Assembly: GCF_029407905.1 (NCBI RefSeq)
Contig: NC_073634.1
Location: 25,867,501-25,931,500 of the forward strand
Length of the DNA stretch: 64,000 nucleotides
Direction of reading: 5' to 3'
DNA from: Bubalus kerabau
Lineage: Eukaryota > Chordata > Mammalia > Artiodactyla > Bovidae
Of this stretch, positions 34,411-46,665 are shown piece by piece (the first letter of the stretch is position 1; the number at the start of each line of letters is the position of its first letter). The translations under genes and the position numbers were made by a program. The notes under the pieces are model-generated. The model searched no databases. It was not told the DNA's origin and worked only from the letters and a program-made list of their open reading frames with translations.

Positions 34411-36353
34411 CCCCATGGAGATTACCAAAACCAAGTCATCCTGAATGATCTAGAAGTAAAGCAGCCTCAAAGGTCAGTTTAAGTACTTCCACATCAGAAC
34501 TCAGACTTACATCTTACTATTCTACAATGAGAAGAGGATAGGCACACACACTAACAGGAAGTGCTGAAGGAAAGGATCATGTGAGAGAGAGTCGGTATTT
34601 GTGTCAAGGAGTGAGCTCTTTTTAGGTTGTTGTTAGGGTCCTAGTCTTGAAAGAAAACATCTTAAGTGAGAAAGATTAATGTCTTAAATGAGAAAAATAC
34701 TAGAGTCCCCCTGATAGCTTACCATTTAACCCATATGTCCCAGACCACTTAACTCCTCAGTCCTAATGTGTGGAGAGAAAAGTAGTTCTAAGAACCACAC
34801 CATGTGTCTTTCAGCTTGTTACCTGACATGATGGCTTCTAGCTTAGCACAATGGCCAATAAATTGTCATTAGTTAGACACCGTGAAGTATAGTGCCTGTG
34901 CTCACAGAGATGGGATTTCTTGACCCATTACTGGGAAAGAAGTGTTGAGCTCTTCATGAAGGATGTTTAAACTCCACCCTAGGGGCCAATGTAAGTTTCT
35001 AGACATATTTCTGAATACTCAAATAATTTAGAATTAAATATTTCTTGGCTTCAAAGGGTGAGAGAAGCATTATTATTATTTTTTATTTTGTTTTACCAAA
35101 TGTTGTAGTATACTGATTATAAGCTGGGAAGGTCATACATCTCATTTGGCATGTAATAGTTTTAGTTATTTCCAATGCTGGCCCCATCTCCCCAGTATTC
35201 TATTTAGTTTTTCATTTATCACTTTAAAAATAGTAAGTTATTACTAGCAGTTGCATTAAAATAAACCAGAATGAAGTTATTATTCTTTGACTTTATACTT
35301 CTAGCTTCTGTCATAGTTCCATCTAGTAGTGTTTGATATACATGTATAGTAAATAAAATTTTTAGCTTTAACAGGTCATGAAATCTTAAAGAACAGCAGT
35401 AACCATTTCCTGCCCCAAACCTTTACAGAATTAATCAAACGTATCTCTCTGAGTTATTGGCTGGTAGGTAATTGCTGATAAATAATGTGTATTGATAGGA
35501 AAATCTAGGGAGCAGTCTATTTTTCTGGTTTTATTTGATAATGGAAAAAAATACTCTGTAGCTTATGCCAGCCACTTTGTGCTAAAGCCAGTTGTGCTAT
35601 GACCTGTGTCATTGGCCTCAAGATGCACGAGGCCTCCAGGCAACCAGTTAGCAGAATCAGTGGAAAATTATAGGCTACTTGTATGTGAAATATGTACAGG
35701 ATATAGAGGATGAGTAGTTCAGCCATAGAGTTTATAGACAGTATGAAATATAGTAGTTTTGTAATGGAAACCTACATTATTTGTTTTTTATCTTTTTGAA
35801 AGATACTATTTAAAGCAGTAATGAGCTCGAAAATTGAAAATGCTGGAAAAATAAAAAAGGAGTACTATATTTGCACTTCTCAAGAAAGTTGATTAATGCT
35901 AAATTCACAAATAATTTGTCAACATTTACTGTTCTTTGGGGGTTGTGGTGATGTCAGTGAACACAAGAAACAAATCTGCTGAATAAGCCTTTGCATCTAC
36001 TTCAAAAGTTAATAATTATTTTAAGAAGATTTCCAAGAGAATAATTTTACACATGGAGCTGCAGGAAGTACATTTTGTATCACAGTGTTATTTTTCATTT
36101 TGATCAAAGAGTTGTTTTTATAAATGTCACTAATTTTTAATTTTAGGTTTTCTTGTGTGTGTTTGAAAAGCATTAGCATATCAGTTCTATTAGAGGAAAT
36201 ATTTGGCAGCATTAAATGATGTCAGTATTATTTCAGTCATCTGATTCCAAAGAGGAAATAAATCCCTAAAATAAATCAATTTTTAATTCAATTCATAGAA
36301 TCCAAGTAATATTTTAAAACTTCATTTAATAAAAGGTGGAATATGTGGCAATT
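34411..36353. other. Unassigned AT-rich sequence
   Basis: About 1.9 kb with no recognised repeat, exon or RNA gene. Small open frames show no domain. Confidence 0.45.
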
Positions 36354-36364
36354 ATGTAGATGCT

Positions 36365-36585
36365 GGGCCTTCCAGATGGCGCTAGTGGTAAAGAACCCGC
36401 CTGCCAATGTAGATGACACAAGAGATACTGGTTCAATCCCTGGGTTGGGAAGAGCCCCTGGAGGAGGGCATGGCAACCCACTCCAGTATTCTTGCCTGGA
36501 GAATCCCATGGACAGAGGAGCCTGGTGGGCTACAGTCCATAGGATTGCAAAGAGTTGGACACGGCTGAAGTAAACTAGAATGAAA
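36365..36585 (+). mobile_element. Bov-tA SINE with 11-bp target-site duplication
   Basis: Full-length, with head 'gggccttccagatggcgcta', body 'cccatggacagaggagcctg' and end 'gattgcaaagagttggacac'. A perfect 'atgtagatgct' repeat lies at 36354-36364 and 36586-36596. Confidence 0.93.
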
Positions 36586-36596
36586 ATGTAGATGCT

Positions 36597-37238
36597 ATTG
36601 TTAAGTTTTGAAAATGAAACTTCTAAATTTTGATTGTGTTTGTTTTGAAATTTTGGGAAACTTTAACTAATGAGTAGAGTGCCAAAAATTTTCAAATTTT
36701 GAAGTTTTAGTCAATTGAAGTTATTGAGAAAAAACTAACAGGAATATATTGAAATATATCCTTACAAAAACAAGGAGGAATGGAATCAATTAACACAGGG
36801 GGCAAAGTATAACATTTAATAGTAAAATTACATAATTATGCTCTGTGATATATCTTGACTTTGGGGAAAATATATGAATAGAGCTCATAGTTTTAATTGG
36901 ATTCGTGTCTATTCTGAAAAAGTCTTTCTTTTGTGGAAACTAAATTTTGCTAAATATTCACAGTAGTCATAAATATAAATCATTTAATGATTTTAGACTT
37001 GTAAACATATTTTTTAAAAATTATCTGAATGAAGGTATGTGTGACAATATTTGAGCTAAAATTTTTATGCATTTTAACTAAAAATTGAGTTGAGAATATT
37101 CTTTTTGCAAAATTTGCTCTGCATTTGCCAGATATCTCAGTGCCTATTGTGAATGAATTTACAATAAAAACTCTTATGCTCTATATAGAGAGTCAATTGA
37201 AGATGTCAACAGACAATTTCAAACTCATTAACCATAAA
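36597..37238. other. Unassigned AT-rich sequence
   Basis: No gene or repeat family recognised. Confidence 0.5.
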
Positions 37239-38500
37239 ATGGGTATATCTTTCCTTTTCTCTTTTGCTTTTCACTTCCGTCTTTTCACAGCTATTTGTAA
37301 GGCCTCCTCAGACAGCCATTTTGCTTTTTTGCATTTCTTTTTGTTGGGGATGGTCTAGATTCCTGTTTCCTGTACAATGTCATGAACCTCCATTCATAGT
37401 TCGTCAGGCACTCTGTCTATCAGATCTAGTCCCTTAAATCTATTTCTCACTTCCACTATATAGTCATAAGGGATTTGATTTAGGTCATACCTGAATGGTC
37501 TAGTGGTTTTCTCCACTTTCTTCAATTTCAGTCTAAATTTGGCAATAAGGAGTTCATGATCCAAGCCACAGTCAGCTCCCAGTCTTGTTTTTGCTGACTG
37601 TATAGAGCTTCTCCATCTTTGGCTGCAAAGAATATAATCAATCTGATTTCAGTGTCAGCCATCTTATGATGTCCATGTGTAGAGTTCTTGTGTTGTTGGA
37701 ATAGGGTGTTTGCTATGATCAGTGTGTTCTCTTGGCAGAACTCTATTAGCCTTTGCCCTGATTCATTCTGTACTCCAAGGCCAAATTTGCCTGTTACTCC
37801 AGGTGTTTCTTGACTTCCTACTTTTGTATTCCAGTCCCCTATAATGAAAAGGACATCTTTTTTGGGTGTTAGTTCTAGAAGGTCTTGTAGGTCTTCACAG
37901 AACTGTTCAACTTCAGCTTCTTCAGTGTTATTGGTTGGGGCATAGACTTGAGTTACTGTGATATTGAATGGTTTGCCTTGGAAACGAACAGAGATCATTC
38001 TGTCGTTTTTGAGATTGCATCCAAGTACTGCATTTTGGACTCTTTTGTTGACTGTGGTGGCTACTCCATTTCTTCTAAGGGATTCCTGCCCAAAGTAGTA
38101 GATATAATGGTCATCGGAATTAAATTCACCTATTCCAGTCCATTTTAGTTCACTGATTCCTAGAATGTTGATGTTCACTCTTGTCATCTCCTGTTTGACC
38201 ACTTCCAATTTGCCTTGATTCATGGACCTAACATTCCCAGTTCCTATGCAGTATTGCTCTTTACAACATCGAATCTTGCTTCTATCACCAGTACCATTCA
38301 CAAATAGGTGTTGTTTTTGCTTTGGCTCCATCTCTTCATTCTTTCTGGAGTTATTTCTCCACTGATCTCCAGTAGCATATTGGGCACCTACTACCTGGGG
38401 AGTTCATCTTTCAGTGTCCTATTATTTTGCCTTTTCATACTGTTCATGGGGTTCTCAAGGCAAGAATACTGAAGTGGTTTGCCATTCCCTTCTCCAGTGG
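37239..38500 (-). mobile_element. BovB LINE, inverted 5' half
   Basis: This is the BovB 5' untranslated region, endonuclease domain and start of the linker, reading on the minus strand from about 38500 to 37239. It joins a plus-strand BovB 3' part at about 38500. By comparison with the copy at 20.8-23 kb, some 970 nt of the element between the two halves are missing. The layout fits one insertion with an inverted 5' end. Two unrelated insertions are the alternative. Confidence 0.9.
37528..38331 (-). pseudogene. BovB endonuclease domain ORF
   Basis: A 267-codon frame covers the apurinic-type endonuclease domain of BovB. Visible motifs in order are 'GTGNVRSMN' near residue 33 (metal-binding Asn), 'GISELKWTG' near 58 (catalytic Glu), 'VYAPTNN' near 127 and 'VLFIIGDWNTKVG' near 160 (Asp/Asn pair). 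Near residue 205 a frameshift replaces the expected reading, so the terminal SDH box lies in another frame. In the family this domain nicks target DNA to prime reverse transcription. It is the best-preserved endonuclease segment in the window, but it is detached from its polymerase. Confidence 0.85.
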
Positions 38501-39368
38501 GAGAAGTTCATGAGAAACACTGGGCTGGAGGAAGCACAAGCTGGAATCAAGATTGCCAGGAGAAATATCAATAACCTCAGAAATGCAGATGACACCACCC
38601 TTATGGCAAAAAGTGAAGAAGAACTAAAGAGCCTCTTGATGAAAGTGAAAGAGAGAGTGAAAAAGTTGGCTTAAAGCTCAACATTCAGAAAACAAAGATC
38701 ATGGCATCCAGTCCCATCACTTCATGGCAGATAGGTGGGGAAACAGTGGAAACAGTGTCAGACTTTATTTTTCTGGGCTCCAAAATCACTGGAGATGGCG
38801 ATTGCAGTAATGAAATTAAAAGACGCTTACTCCTTGGAAGGAAAGTTATGACCAACCTAGATAGCATATTCAAAAGCAGTGACATTACTTTGCCAACAAA
38901 GGTCCATCTAGTCAAGGCTATGGTTTTTCCAGTGGTCATGTATGGATGTGAGAGTTGGATTATAAAAAAAGCTGAGTGCTGAAGCATTGATGCTTTTGAA
39001 CTGTGGTGTTGGAGAAGGCTCTTGAGAGTCCCTTCGACTGCGAGGAAATCCAACCAGTCCATCAAAAAGGAGATCAGTCCTGGGTGTTCATTAGAAGGAC
39101 TGATGTTGAGGCTGAAACTCCAATACTTTGGCCACCTCATGAGAAGAGTTAACTCAGTGGAAAAGACCCTGATGCTGGGAAAGTTTGAGGGCAGGAGGAG
39201 AAGGGGATGACAGAGGATGAGATGGTTGGATGGCATCATCGACTCAATGGACATGGGTTTGGGTGGACTCTGGGAGTTGGTGATGGACAGGGAGGCCTTG
39301 CGTGCTGCAATTCATGGGGTTGCAGAGAGTCGGACACGATTGAGTGACTGAACTGAACTGACTGAACT
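38501..39368 (+). mobile_element. BovB LINE, 3' part in normal orientation
   Basis: It starts just before the polymerase active site and runs to the GAACT/GACT tail. The YADD box reads NADD (38582-38593). A frame at 38701-38982 (93 codons) carries [11 protein letters not shown] to YGCESWIIKKAEC, then stops. No clear target-site duplication was found around 37239-39368. Confidence 0.92.
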
Positions 39369-39800
39369 ATAAGATGAGTCATTGAGAAAGATTATACCAA
39401 TTTGATTAAAAATTTAAAATGGTAAAATAATATTAAAAATAAATTCTTAGGAAAAAAATCCAAATGTTACAGTGTTAAGAGAGATAGAGCCAAGGAATTG
39501 ACTCAGAAGCAGTGTGACAAAGTGCCAAGATTATTCTGATTATATATTTTAAAAATAAATTTTTGATTAATATAAATAGTATTTTGTTATAATATTTACT
39601 ATTTATATGAATATTTATAACATTTTATGTTATTCATTTTAGAAAATTTTACCAAATGCATCATTGTATGTCTATCAACATCATAACTATTATAACATAT
39701 CAACTATTTTTCTGTGAAAAATATGTAAAGCATTGAACAGTTTTTATTACTTTCAGTGCATCCTTTCACTTTCAAAACTGTTCAAAAAACAAGAGAAATC
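39369..39800. other. Unassigned AT-rich sequence
   Basis: No gene or repeat family recognised. Confidence 0.5.
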
Positions 39801-39965
39801 TCAGCTTACTGAGCCTAATATCATGCTCTGCCTCTGACTATGTTTGAGAATTTCAGTAAACTATTTGAAGTGACTCCATTTCTTTATTTGTAAAAATGGA
39901 GATATAAAACACAAATTTCCTAGGGTTGTGAGGATTAAATTAGTGACTAATTGAATGTTATCATC
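39801..39965 (+). mobile_element. MIR ancient SINE
   Basis: The blocks 'atgctctgcctctgactatg', 'ctccatttctttatttgtaa' and 'ggttgtgaggattaaattag' follow the MIR core and 3' order. Confidence 0.75.
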
Positions 39966-40789
39966 ATCATCACTATCCTCATTGTCTTAAAAATTCTTAT
40001 GAAGGTGGCAGAATTTTATAACTTACTTGAAATTAATATCAGCAAAGGGTCCAGTGTATATGGCAAAAAGAGAGAGAGAAAGGAAAAGAATGTTAGGAAA
40101 AATAAGTTACAAATAAAATATGGAAAAATCATTTGGCACTTATAACAGGCTAGTGTTTTTCAGAAATATTAGTGCTTTTATTTAAATGTGTAAATGGGGT
40201 TATTTTTTTTCTCTGTGTGCCAGATGAATGTTTTTATGTCAAAATTATCAATAACTATGATAGATACATCCAATGCTGTAAGATAATTCCAGTACTCAAA
40301 TTATTACTTTAAAGTATTGTTTATTAGAAGAAAGAAGAAAAACAGCAAATCACACATGGCATTTCATAGTCTTTGGCTAAAAAAGGGGATTGCTTGAATA
40401 ATAGAGACTTTGGGAATAATTACTCTTCCTGAAAAGAGGCATATGTTTATAGAAGTTATATGTCTTCCTTGTACATGTTACAGTTAAATAAAAGAATGTT
40501 TGTAGTAGAAAGGAATACTTTCCAAATTTTTCCTCGTGTAGATGTCTCAATTCACAGTAACTTTCTTTTCACTTAGTTCTATTTCTCTTTTTCTGTTAAT
40601 AAATAAAATGGTATTTGTATTTTACAACTGTAATTAAAATTTACTAGTTTTATGTTTTATTTTACAAATCTAACTTACATGAGCTGACTTTTAGATTGAG
40701 ATCTTAATAAAAATCTTTAAATAATTAGTTTTCAAAGTAAAAGTATAAACAATATTACTATTAATTAGAATGCTTTCTTTATTCCTTCA
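39966..40789. other. Unassigned AT-rich sequence
   Basis: No gene or repeat family recognised. Confidence 0.5.
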
Positions 40790-41008
40790 TGCTTGCTTTG
40801 CTTCAGTCCTGTCTGACTCTTTGCAGCCCTATGGACTGCAGCCTACCAGGCTCCTCCGTCCATGGGATTCTCCAGGCAAGCATACTGGAGTGGGTTGTCA
40901 TACCCTCCTCCAGCGGATCTTCCCATCCCAGGGATTGAACCAATGTCTCTTGTGTTGCCTGCATTGGCAGGCGGGTTCTTTACCACTAGCGCTACCTGGG
41001 AAACATTC
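40790..41008 (-). mobile_element. Bov-tA SINE
   Basis: Reverse-oriented full-length copy: 'tgcttcagtcctgtctgact' tail side, body, then the head complement 'ttctttaccactagcgctac'. A near-repeat 'attccttcatg' (about 40780) and 'attcctttatg' (about 41006) is the likely duplication with one mismatch. Confidence 0.9.
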
Positions 41009-41348
41009 CTTTATGGACAGATACAAATTTGGACCTTAGCCATGAATTTTTATACAGAAGAGACAGTTTTAGAGAAACATAATACAAATTATTTATAAAT
41101 CTATAGTAAAATACAGCTTTCCCTGATAGAACTGCCAGATTGTGTGTGTGTGTGTGTGTGTGTGTATGATAGCCTGCCAAATTTGAATGTTAGAAAAACA
41201 ACTTGTAATTTTTAAAGTATGTTCCAAGTATTGAATGGGACATATTCATATTAAAACATTGTTTATCTGAAATTTAAATTTAACTGGCCTTCTTGTATTT
41301 TTCTGGTAACTCTACTTTCTTCATCCTGTAGATTTATATATGTACATA
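41009..41348. other. Unassigned, with (TG)n
   Basis: A (TG)n microsatellite at about 41141-41165. The rest is AT-rich with no recognised family. Confidence 0.55.
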
Positions 41349-41387
<39 letters not shown>

Positions 41388-41712
41388 CGGAGAAGGCAGT
41401 GGCACCCCACTCCAGTACTCTTGCCTGGAGAATCCCATGGACGGAGGAGCCTGGTAGGCTGCAGTCCATGGGGTTGCTAAGAGTCGGACACGACTGAGCG
41501 ACTTCACTTTCCCTTTTCACTTTCATGCATTGGAGAAGGAAATGGCAACCCACTCCAGTGTTCTTGCCTGGAGAATCCCAGGGACAGGGGAGCCTGGTGG
41601 TCTGCCGTCTATGGGGTCGCACAGAGTTGGACACGACTGAAGAGACTCAGCAGCAGCAGCAGCAGCATATATATATATATATATACACACACACATATAT
41701 ACATACATATAT
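41349..41712 (+). mobile_element. Bov-A2 SINE between two microsatellites
   Basis: A dimeric Bov-A2 in plus orientation (41389-41665) with both monomers and the (CAG)n end is flanked by (TG)n(TA)n on the left (41349-41388) and (TA)n(CA)n on the right (41665-41712). The flanks are near-mirror TA/TG-rich tracts, so it probably inserted into one dinucleotide array that then evolved on both sides. Confidence 0.9.
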
Positions 41713-41754
41713 GTGTGTATTTATTCAGATACTTTGGATTTCTTACTTGGAAAT

Positions 41755-43110
41755 CTTTTTTTTTTTTTTTACTTGAAATATAGTTAATTTAGAATGCTGT
41801 GTTAGTGTCAGGTATACAGTGATCTGATTCAGTTATTTATATATATATATATATTTTTTTTTTCAGATTCTTTTCCAGTATAGGTTATTACATAATACGG
41901 AATATAGTTTCTTCTGCTATACAGTAGGTCCTTGCTGTTTGTCTATTTTTATATAGTAATGTGTATCTGTTAATTTCAAACTCCTAATTTATCCCCTGTG
42001 CCCCTTTCTTCTTTGGTAACCATAAGGTCATTTTCTATGTCTGTGAGTCTATTTTTGTTTTGTAAATTGGTTTATTTGTATCATTTTTTTTTATGTTCCA
42101 CATACAGTTGATATTATCTAATATTTATCTTTCTCTATCTGACTTACTTCACTTAGTATGATAATCTCTAAGCCCATCCACATTGCTGCAAATAGCATTA
42201 TTTCATTCTTTTTTGTGACTGAGTAGTATTCCATCATATTTATTAATATATACCACATCTCCTTTACTATTCATCTGTCAGTGGACATTTAGGGTATTTC
42301 CATGGCTTGGCTATTGTGGATAGTACTGCTGTGATCATAGGGGTGAATATAACTTTTTGAATTATATTTTTGTCCAGTTATATTTCCAGGAGTGGGATTG
42401 CTGATTCATATGGCAAATCTGTTTCTAGGTTTTTGAAGAACTTCTCTATTGTTCTTTATAATGGCTGCACCAATTTACATTCCCACCAAAAGTCTAGGAT
42501 GGGGATGGTTCCCTTTTCTACACCCTCTATAGCATTTCTTATTTATAGACATTTTGATAATGGCTGTTCTGACCAGTGTGAGGTGATTGTACTTTTGTAC
42601 ATCATTGTACTTTTCATTGGCATTTCTCTAGTAATGAGTGATATTAAGCATCTTTTCATGTGTTTGTTGGCCATCTGTAGGTTTTCTTTGAAGAAATGTC
42701 TATTTAGGTCTTCTGCCCATGTTTTTATTGGGTTGGATTTTTGTTTGTTTTCATTTTGATATTGAGCTATAGAAGCTGTTTGCATATTGTGGAAGTTAAT
42801 TCTTTGTTGGTCACATTGTTTTCAAATATTTTCTTCAGTCCATAGGTTGTTTTTTCCATTTTGTTTATGGTTTCCATTGTTGTGCAAAAGGTTTCCATTT
42901 AATTATGTCACATATGTTTATTTTTGCTTTTATTTCTGTTACTCTAGGAGACAGACCCCAAAATATATTGCTGTGATTTGTAAAAAAAAAAAAAAAGGGT
43001 GCTCTAAGTTTTCCTAAAATATTTGGTCTTACATTTAGGCCTTTAATCCATTTTGAGTTTATTTTTGTATATTGTGTTAGGAAATGTTTTAATTTCATAT
43101 TTTTACATGT
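41755..43110 (-). mobile_element. Old L1 3' part, split by BovB
   Basis: The plus strand reads from the T-run and 3' UTR ('gctatacagtaggtccttgc', 'cccttctcctttggtaacca'-like text) into the ORF2 C-terminal region. A degraded frame at 42543-42785 shows '[11 protein letters not shown]'-like and '[14 protein letters not shown]' motifs typical of L1 ORF2. The element continues at 44502-45110. It is 5'-truncated and older than the L1s at 55 and 58 kb. Confidence 0.82.
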
Positions 43111-44501
43111 CACTATGCCAGCAAATTTGGAAAACTCAGCAGTGGCCACAGGACTGGAAGAGGTCAGTTTTAATTCCAATCCCAAAGAAAGGCAATGACA
43201 AAAAATGGTCAAACTACCGCACAATTGGACTCATCTCACATGCTAGTAGGGTAATGCTCAAAATTCTCCAAGCCAGGCTTCAACAGTACATGAACCATGA
43301 ACTTTCAGATGTTCAAACTGGATTTAGAAAAGGCAGAGAAACCAGAGATCAGATTGCCAGCATCCACTGGATCATCGAAAAACCAAGAGAGTTCAGGAAA
43401 AACATCTATATCTGCATTATTGACTATGCCAAAGCCTTTGATTGTGTGAATCACAACAAACTGTGGAAAATTCTTAAAGAGATGGAAATACCAGACTAAC
43501 TGACCTGCTTCTTCATAAATCTGTATGCAAGTCAAGAAGCAACAGTAAGAACTGGACGTGAAACAACAGACTGGTTCCAAATCAGGAAAGGAGTATGTGA
43601 AGGCTATATATTGTCACCCTGCTTCTTTAACTTATGCGCAGAGTACATCATGAGAAATGCTGGGATGGATGAAGCACAAGCTGGAATCAAGATTGCTGGG
43701 AGAAATATCAATAACTTCAGATATGCAGATGATACCACTCTTATGGCAGAAAGTGAAGGAAAACTAAAGAGCCTCTTACTGAAAGTGAAAGAGGAGAGTG
43801 AAAAAGTTGGCTTAAAGCTCAACATTCAGAAAACTAAGATCATGGTATCTGGTCTCATCACTTCATAACAAATAGATGGGGAAACTGGAAACAGTGACAG
43901 ACTTTATTTTTCTGGGCTCCAAAATCGCTGCCGATGGTGACTGCAGCCATGAAATTAAAAGACGCTTGATCCTTGGAAGGAAAGTTATGACCAACCTAGA
44001 CAGCCTATTAAAAAGCAGAGACATTATTTTGCCAACAAAGGTCCGTCTAGTCAAGGCTATGGTTTTTCCAGTAGTCATGTATGGATGTGAGAGTTTGACT
44101 GTAAAGAAAGCTGAGTGCTGAAGCATTGATACTTTTGAATTGTGGTGTTGGAGAAGACTCTTTAGAGTTCCTTGGACTGCAAGGAGATCCAACCAGTCCA
44201 TCCTAAAGGAGATCAATCCTGGGTGTTCATTGGAAGGACTGATGTTGAAGCTGAAACTCCAGTACTTTGGCCACCTAATGCAAAGAGCTGACTCATTTGA
44301 AAAGACCCTGATGCTGGGAAAGATTGAAGGCGGGAGGAAAAGGGGACGACAGAGGATGAAATGGTTGGATGGCATCACTGACTCAATGGACATGAGTTTG
44401 TGTATACTCTGGGAGTTGGTGATGGACAGGGAGGCCTGACGTGCTGCAGTCCATGGGGTCTCAAAGAATCGGACATGACTGAGTGACTGAACTGAACTGA
44501 A
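43111..44501 (+). mobile_element. BovB LINE, 1.39 kb, nested in old L1
   Basis: It begins in the reverse transcriptase ('cagcaaatttggaaaactca') and runs to a GAACT tail. The RT fingers/palm lie at 43053-43499 (DYAKAFD present), the YADD box is intact within 43611-43868, and C-terminal pieces lie at 43876-44121 and 44140-44439. Several stops separate the frames. The flanking L1 text is contiguous in other L1s, so the BovB is the younger element. Confidence 0.93.
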
Positions 44502-45110
44502 CTGTCCAGTTTTCCAGTATCACTTACTTAAAAGACTGTCTTTTCTTCATTGTATAATCTTGCTTCCTTCGTTGTAGATTAATTGACCATTAGTGTGTGG
44601 ATTTATTCCTGGGCTTTCTATCCTGTTCCATAGATCTCTGTGTCTGTTTTTGTGCGAGCACCATACTGTCTTGATTTCTGTAGCTTTGTGTCACGGTCTG
44701 AAGTCACGGAGTAATTTCTCCAGCTCTCTTTTTCTTTCCTCAGATTATTTTGGCCATTCAAGGTCTTTTGTGTTTCCATACTAATTTTAAAATAATTTGT
44801 TCTAATCCTGTAGAAAATATCATTGGTAATTTGGTAGAAACTGCATGACATCTATAGATTGCCTTGAATATTATGGTCATTTTAACAATATTGATTCTTC
44901 CAAATCAAAAAAAACTGTATTTCTTTCCATCTGTTTGTATCATCTTCAGTTTCTTTAATCAGTGTCTCTAGAGTACAGGTCTTTTGCTTCCTTAGGTAGA
45001 TTTATTCCTAGGTATTATATTCTTTTTGATGTGATGGTAAATGAGATTATTTTCTTAATTTCTCTTTCTGGTATTTAGTTGTTAGTGTATGAAAAAGATA
45101 TTTTGATATA
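44502..45110 (-). mobile_element. Old L1, remaining part
   Basis: It resumes at 'ctgtccagttttccagtatc' and continues with 'ggatttattcctgggctttc' and 'taggtagatttattcctagg', matching the same ORF2 region of the L1 at 59.7-60.3 kb. It ends by 5' truncation at about 45105. Confidence 0.82.
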
Positions 45111-45859
45111 ATGTAATAATCTCCATATACATACCTCCAAGGTTACTTTAGACCAGCATCTAATACTTGTAAAAAAAGAAAAGAAGAAGTAGATGGGTTA
45201 GAGAGATTGAGAAACACAAAGCTAGTGTTTATGGACTACAAAATCTGTCCTATTGAATTTTTTAAACAGTTTCAAAGAAACTGTTAATAAGCTTAGAAAT
45301 CTACTCTAGGAGAAGAAAACAGACACATTATTTTGTTGAGAATATAAAGTCAAAGAAAGCCTCTATAAGCTAATGCTGAATTGAAATTCTTTGGAATTTG
45401 GTAGAATATTCTTTTAACAAAATCAAAGTGTGAAAATGTGTAAATTTCTATTTATAAGAAATAATAGTAGAAGAAAGTGAAGAAAATCATAGAGTGGTAT
45501 TTTTTGTTATACTTTTCCAATTCCCTCATGATTAAGTGCTTTTATACTTTCAGTTGATGAGTACATAGTATGTTTATATAATAATAAATTTAATTGCTAA
45601 TGGAAATTTGGATGCCATTGATAAAAGCAATTAGAGCAGCTTTCAAATGAGCATCTGATAGAGTATTCATTTTAAATAAAGGTTAATTCAGAATTCATGC
45701 ATTTCATCAACACGATAATGTTTGTAGGCATAAAAATACAGCCTCTAAAATTATAAAAAGAAATTTTTTATCTCTTGAACTTGGTATGATTAGCCACATA
45801 ACAAAAGAGAATCCATTTTAAATAAAATTGGAAAGGACTTCAGTGTTGCTTTATTTTTA
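45111..45859. other. Unassigned AT-rich sequence
   Basis: No gene or repeat family recognised. Confidence 0.5.
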
Positions 45860-46225
45860 TCTTTTTTAAATTAACTTTAATTGAAGTATAATTGCTTTAA
45901 ATAATTTTGTTGTTTTCTGTCAAACATCAACATGAATCAGCCATAGGTATACATATATCCTCTTCCTCTTGAAGCTCCCTCCCATCTCCATCTCCATCCC
46001 ACCCCTCTAGGTTGATACAGAGCCCCTTTTGAGTTCCCTGAGACATACAGCAAATTCCCATTGACTATCTATTTTACATATGGAAATGTAAGTTTCCATG
46101 TAACTCTCTCCATATATCTCATCCTCTCCTCCCCTCTCCCCGTGTCCATAAATCTGTTCTCTATGTCTATTTCTCCATTGCTGCCTTGAAAATAAATTTA
46201 TCAGTACCATCTTTGTAGATTATTT
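45860..46225 (-). mobile_element. L1 3' UTR fragment
   Basis: Plus-strand blocks 'ttgaagtataattgctttaa', 'caaacatcaacatgaatcag' and 'cttgaagctccctcccatct', followed by the 'ctgttctctatgtctatttc' block, give the reversed ruminant L1 3' UTR. It is 5'-truncated. Confidence 0.85.
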
Positions 46226-46653
46226 TGATTTCTTTTATATAAATATTATAACTTTCTTTTATCAGTATTATAATTTTAGAAAACTAAAACATTAAAATAT
46301 ACTACATTTCTAGTATCAGTAATCATCAAATATATTTCAAAAGGCCTTGCAAAGATACGTATTTGATATATATGATGAAGACTATTGAAGCATTTTCAGA
46401 ATTACAAAAGAAGACAAGAATAATAAATATACCTTACTGTAATACAAAAAGCATAGTAACTAAATACTGGAGATATTAAGTTATGATAAGTTATTACAAC
46501 AAGTCATAAATTCTCATTGTTTAAAAAATTCCGCAGATATTTGGATGGTTGCTTGTTTTGTTCGGCCAAATTTCACAGGATATTCTACTATTCTACAATT
46601 CATCTGAGAGAACAGAATGGTGAAAACAAAAAAACATAATTTTTGAAAAAATG
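46226..46653. other. Unassigned AT-rich sequence
   Basis: No gene or repeat family recognised. Confidence 0.5.
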
Positions 46654-46665
46654 TTTAATGAGGTA

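Noticed and set aside
37239..39368. Target-site duplication around the inverted BovB
   Set aside because: The best candidates near 'ctcattaa' and 'gtcattga' share too few bases to be convincing.
41640..41668. CAG repeat as a coding polyglutamine tract or CRISPR-like array
   Set aside because: It is the usual (CAG)n edge of Bov-A2. There are no spacers and no coding context. The same edge appears reversed at 6919 and 11800.
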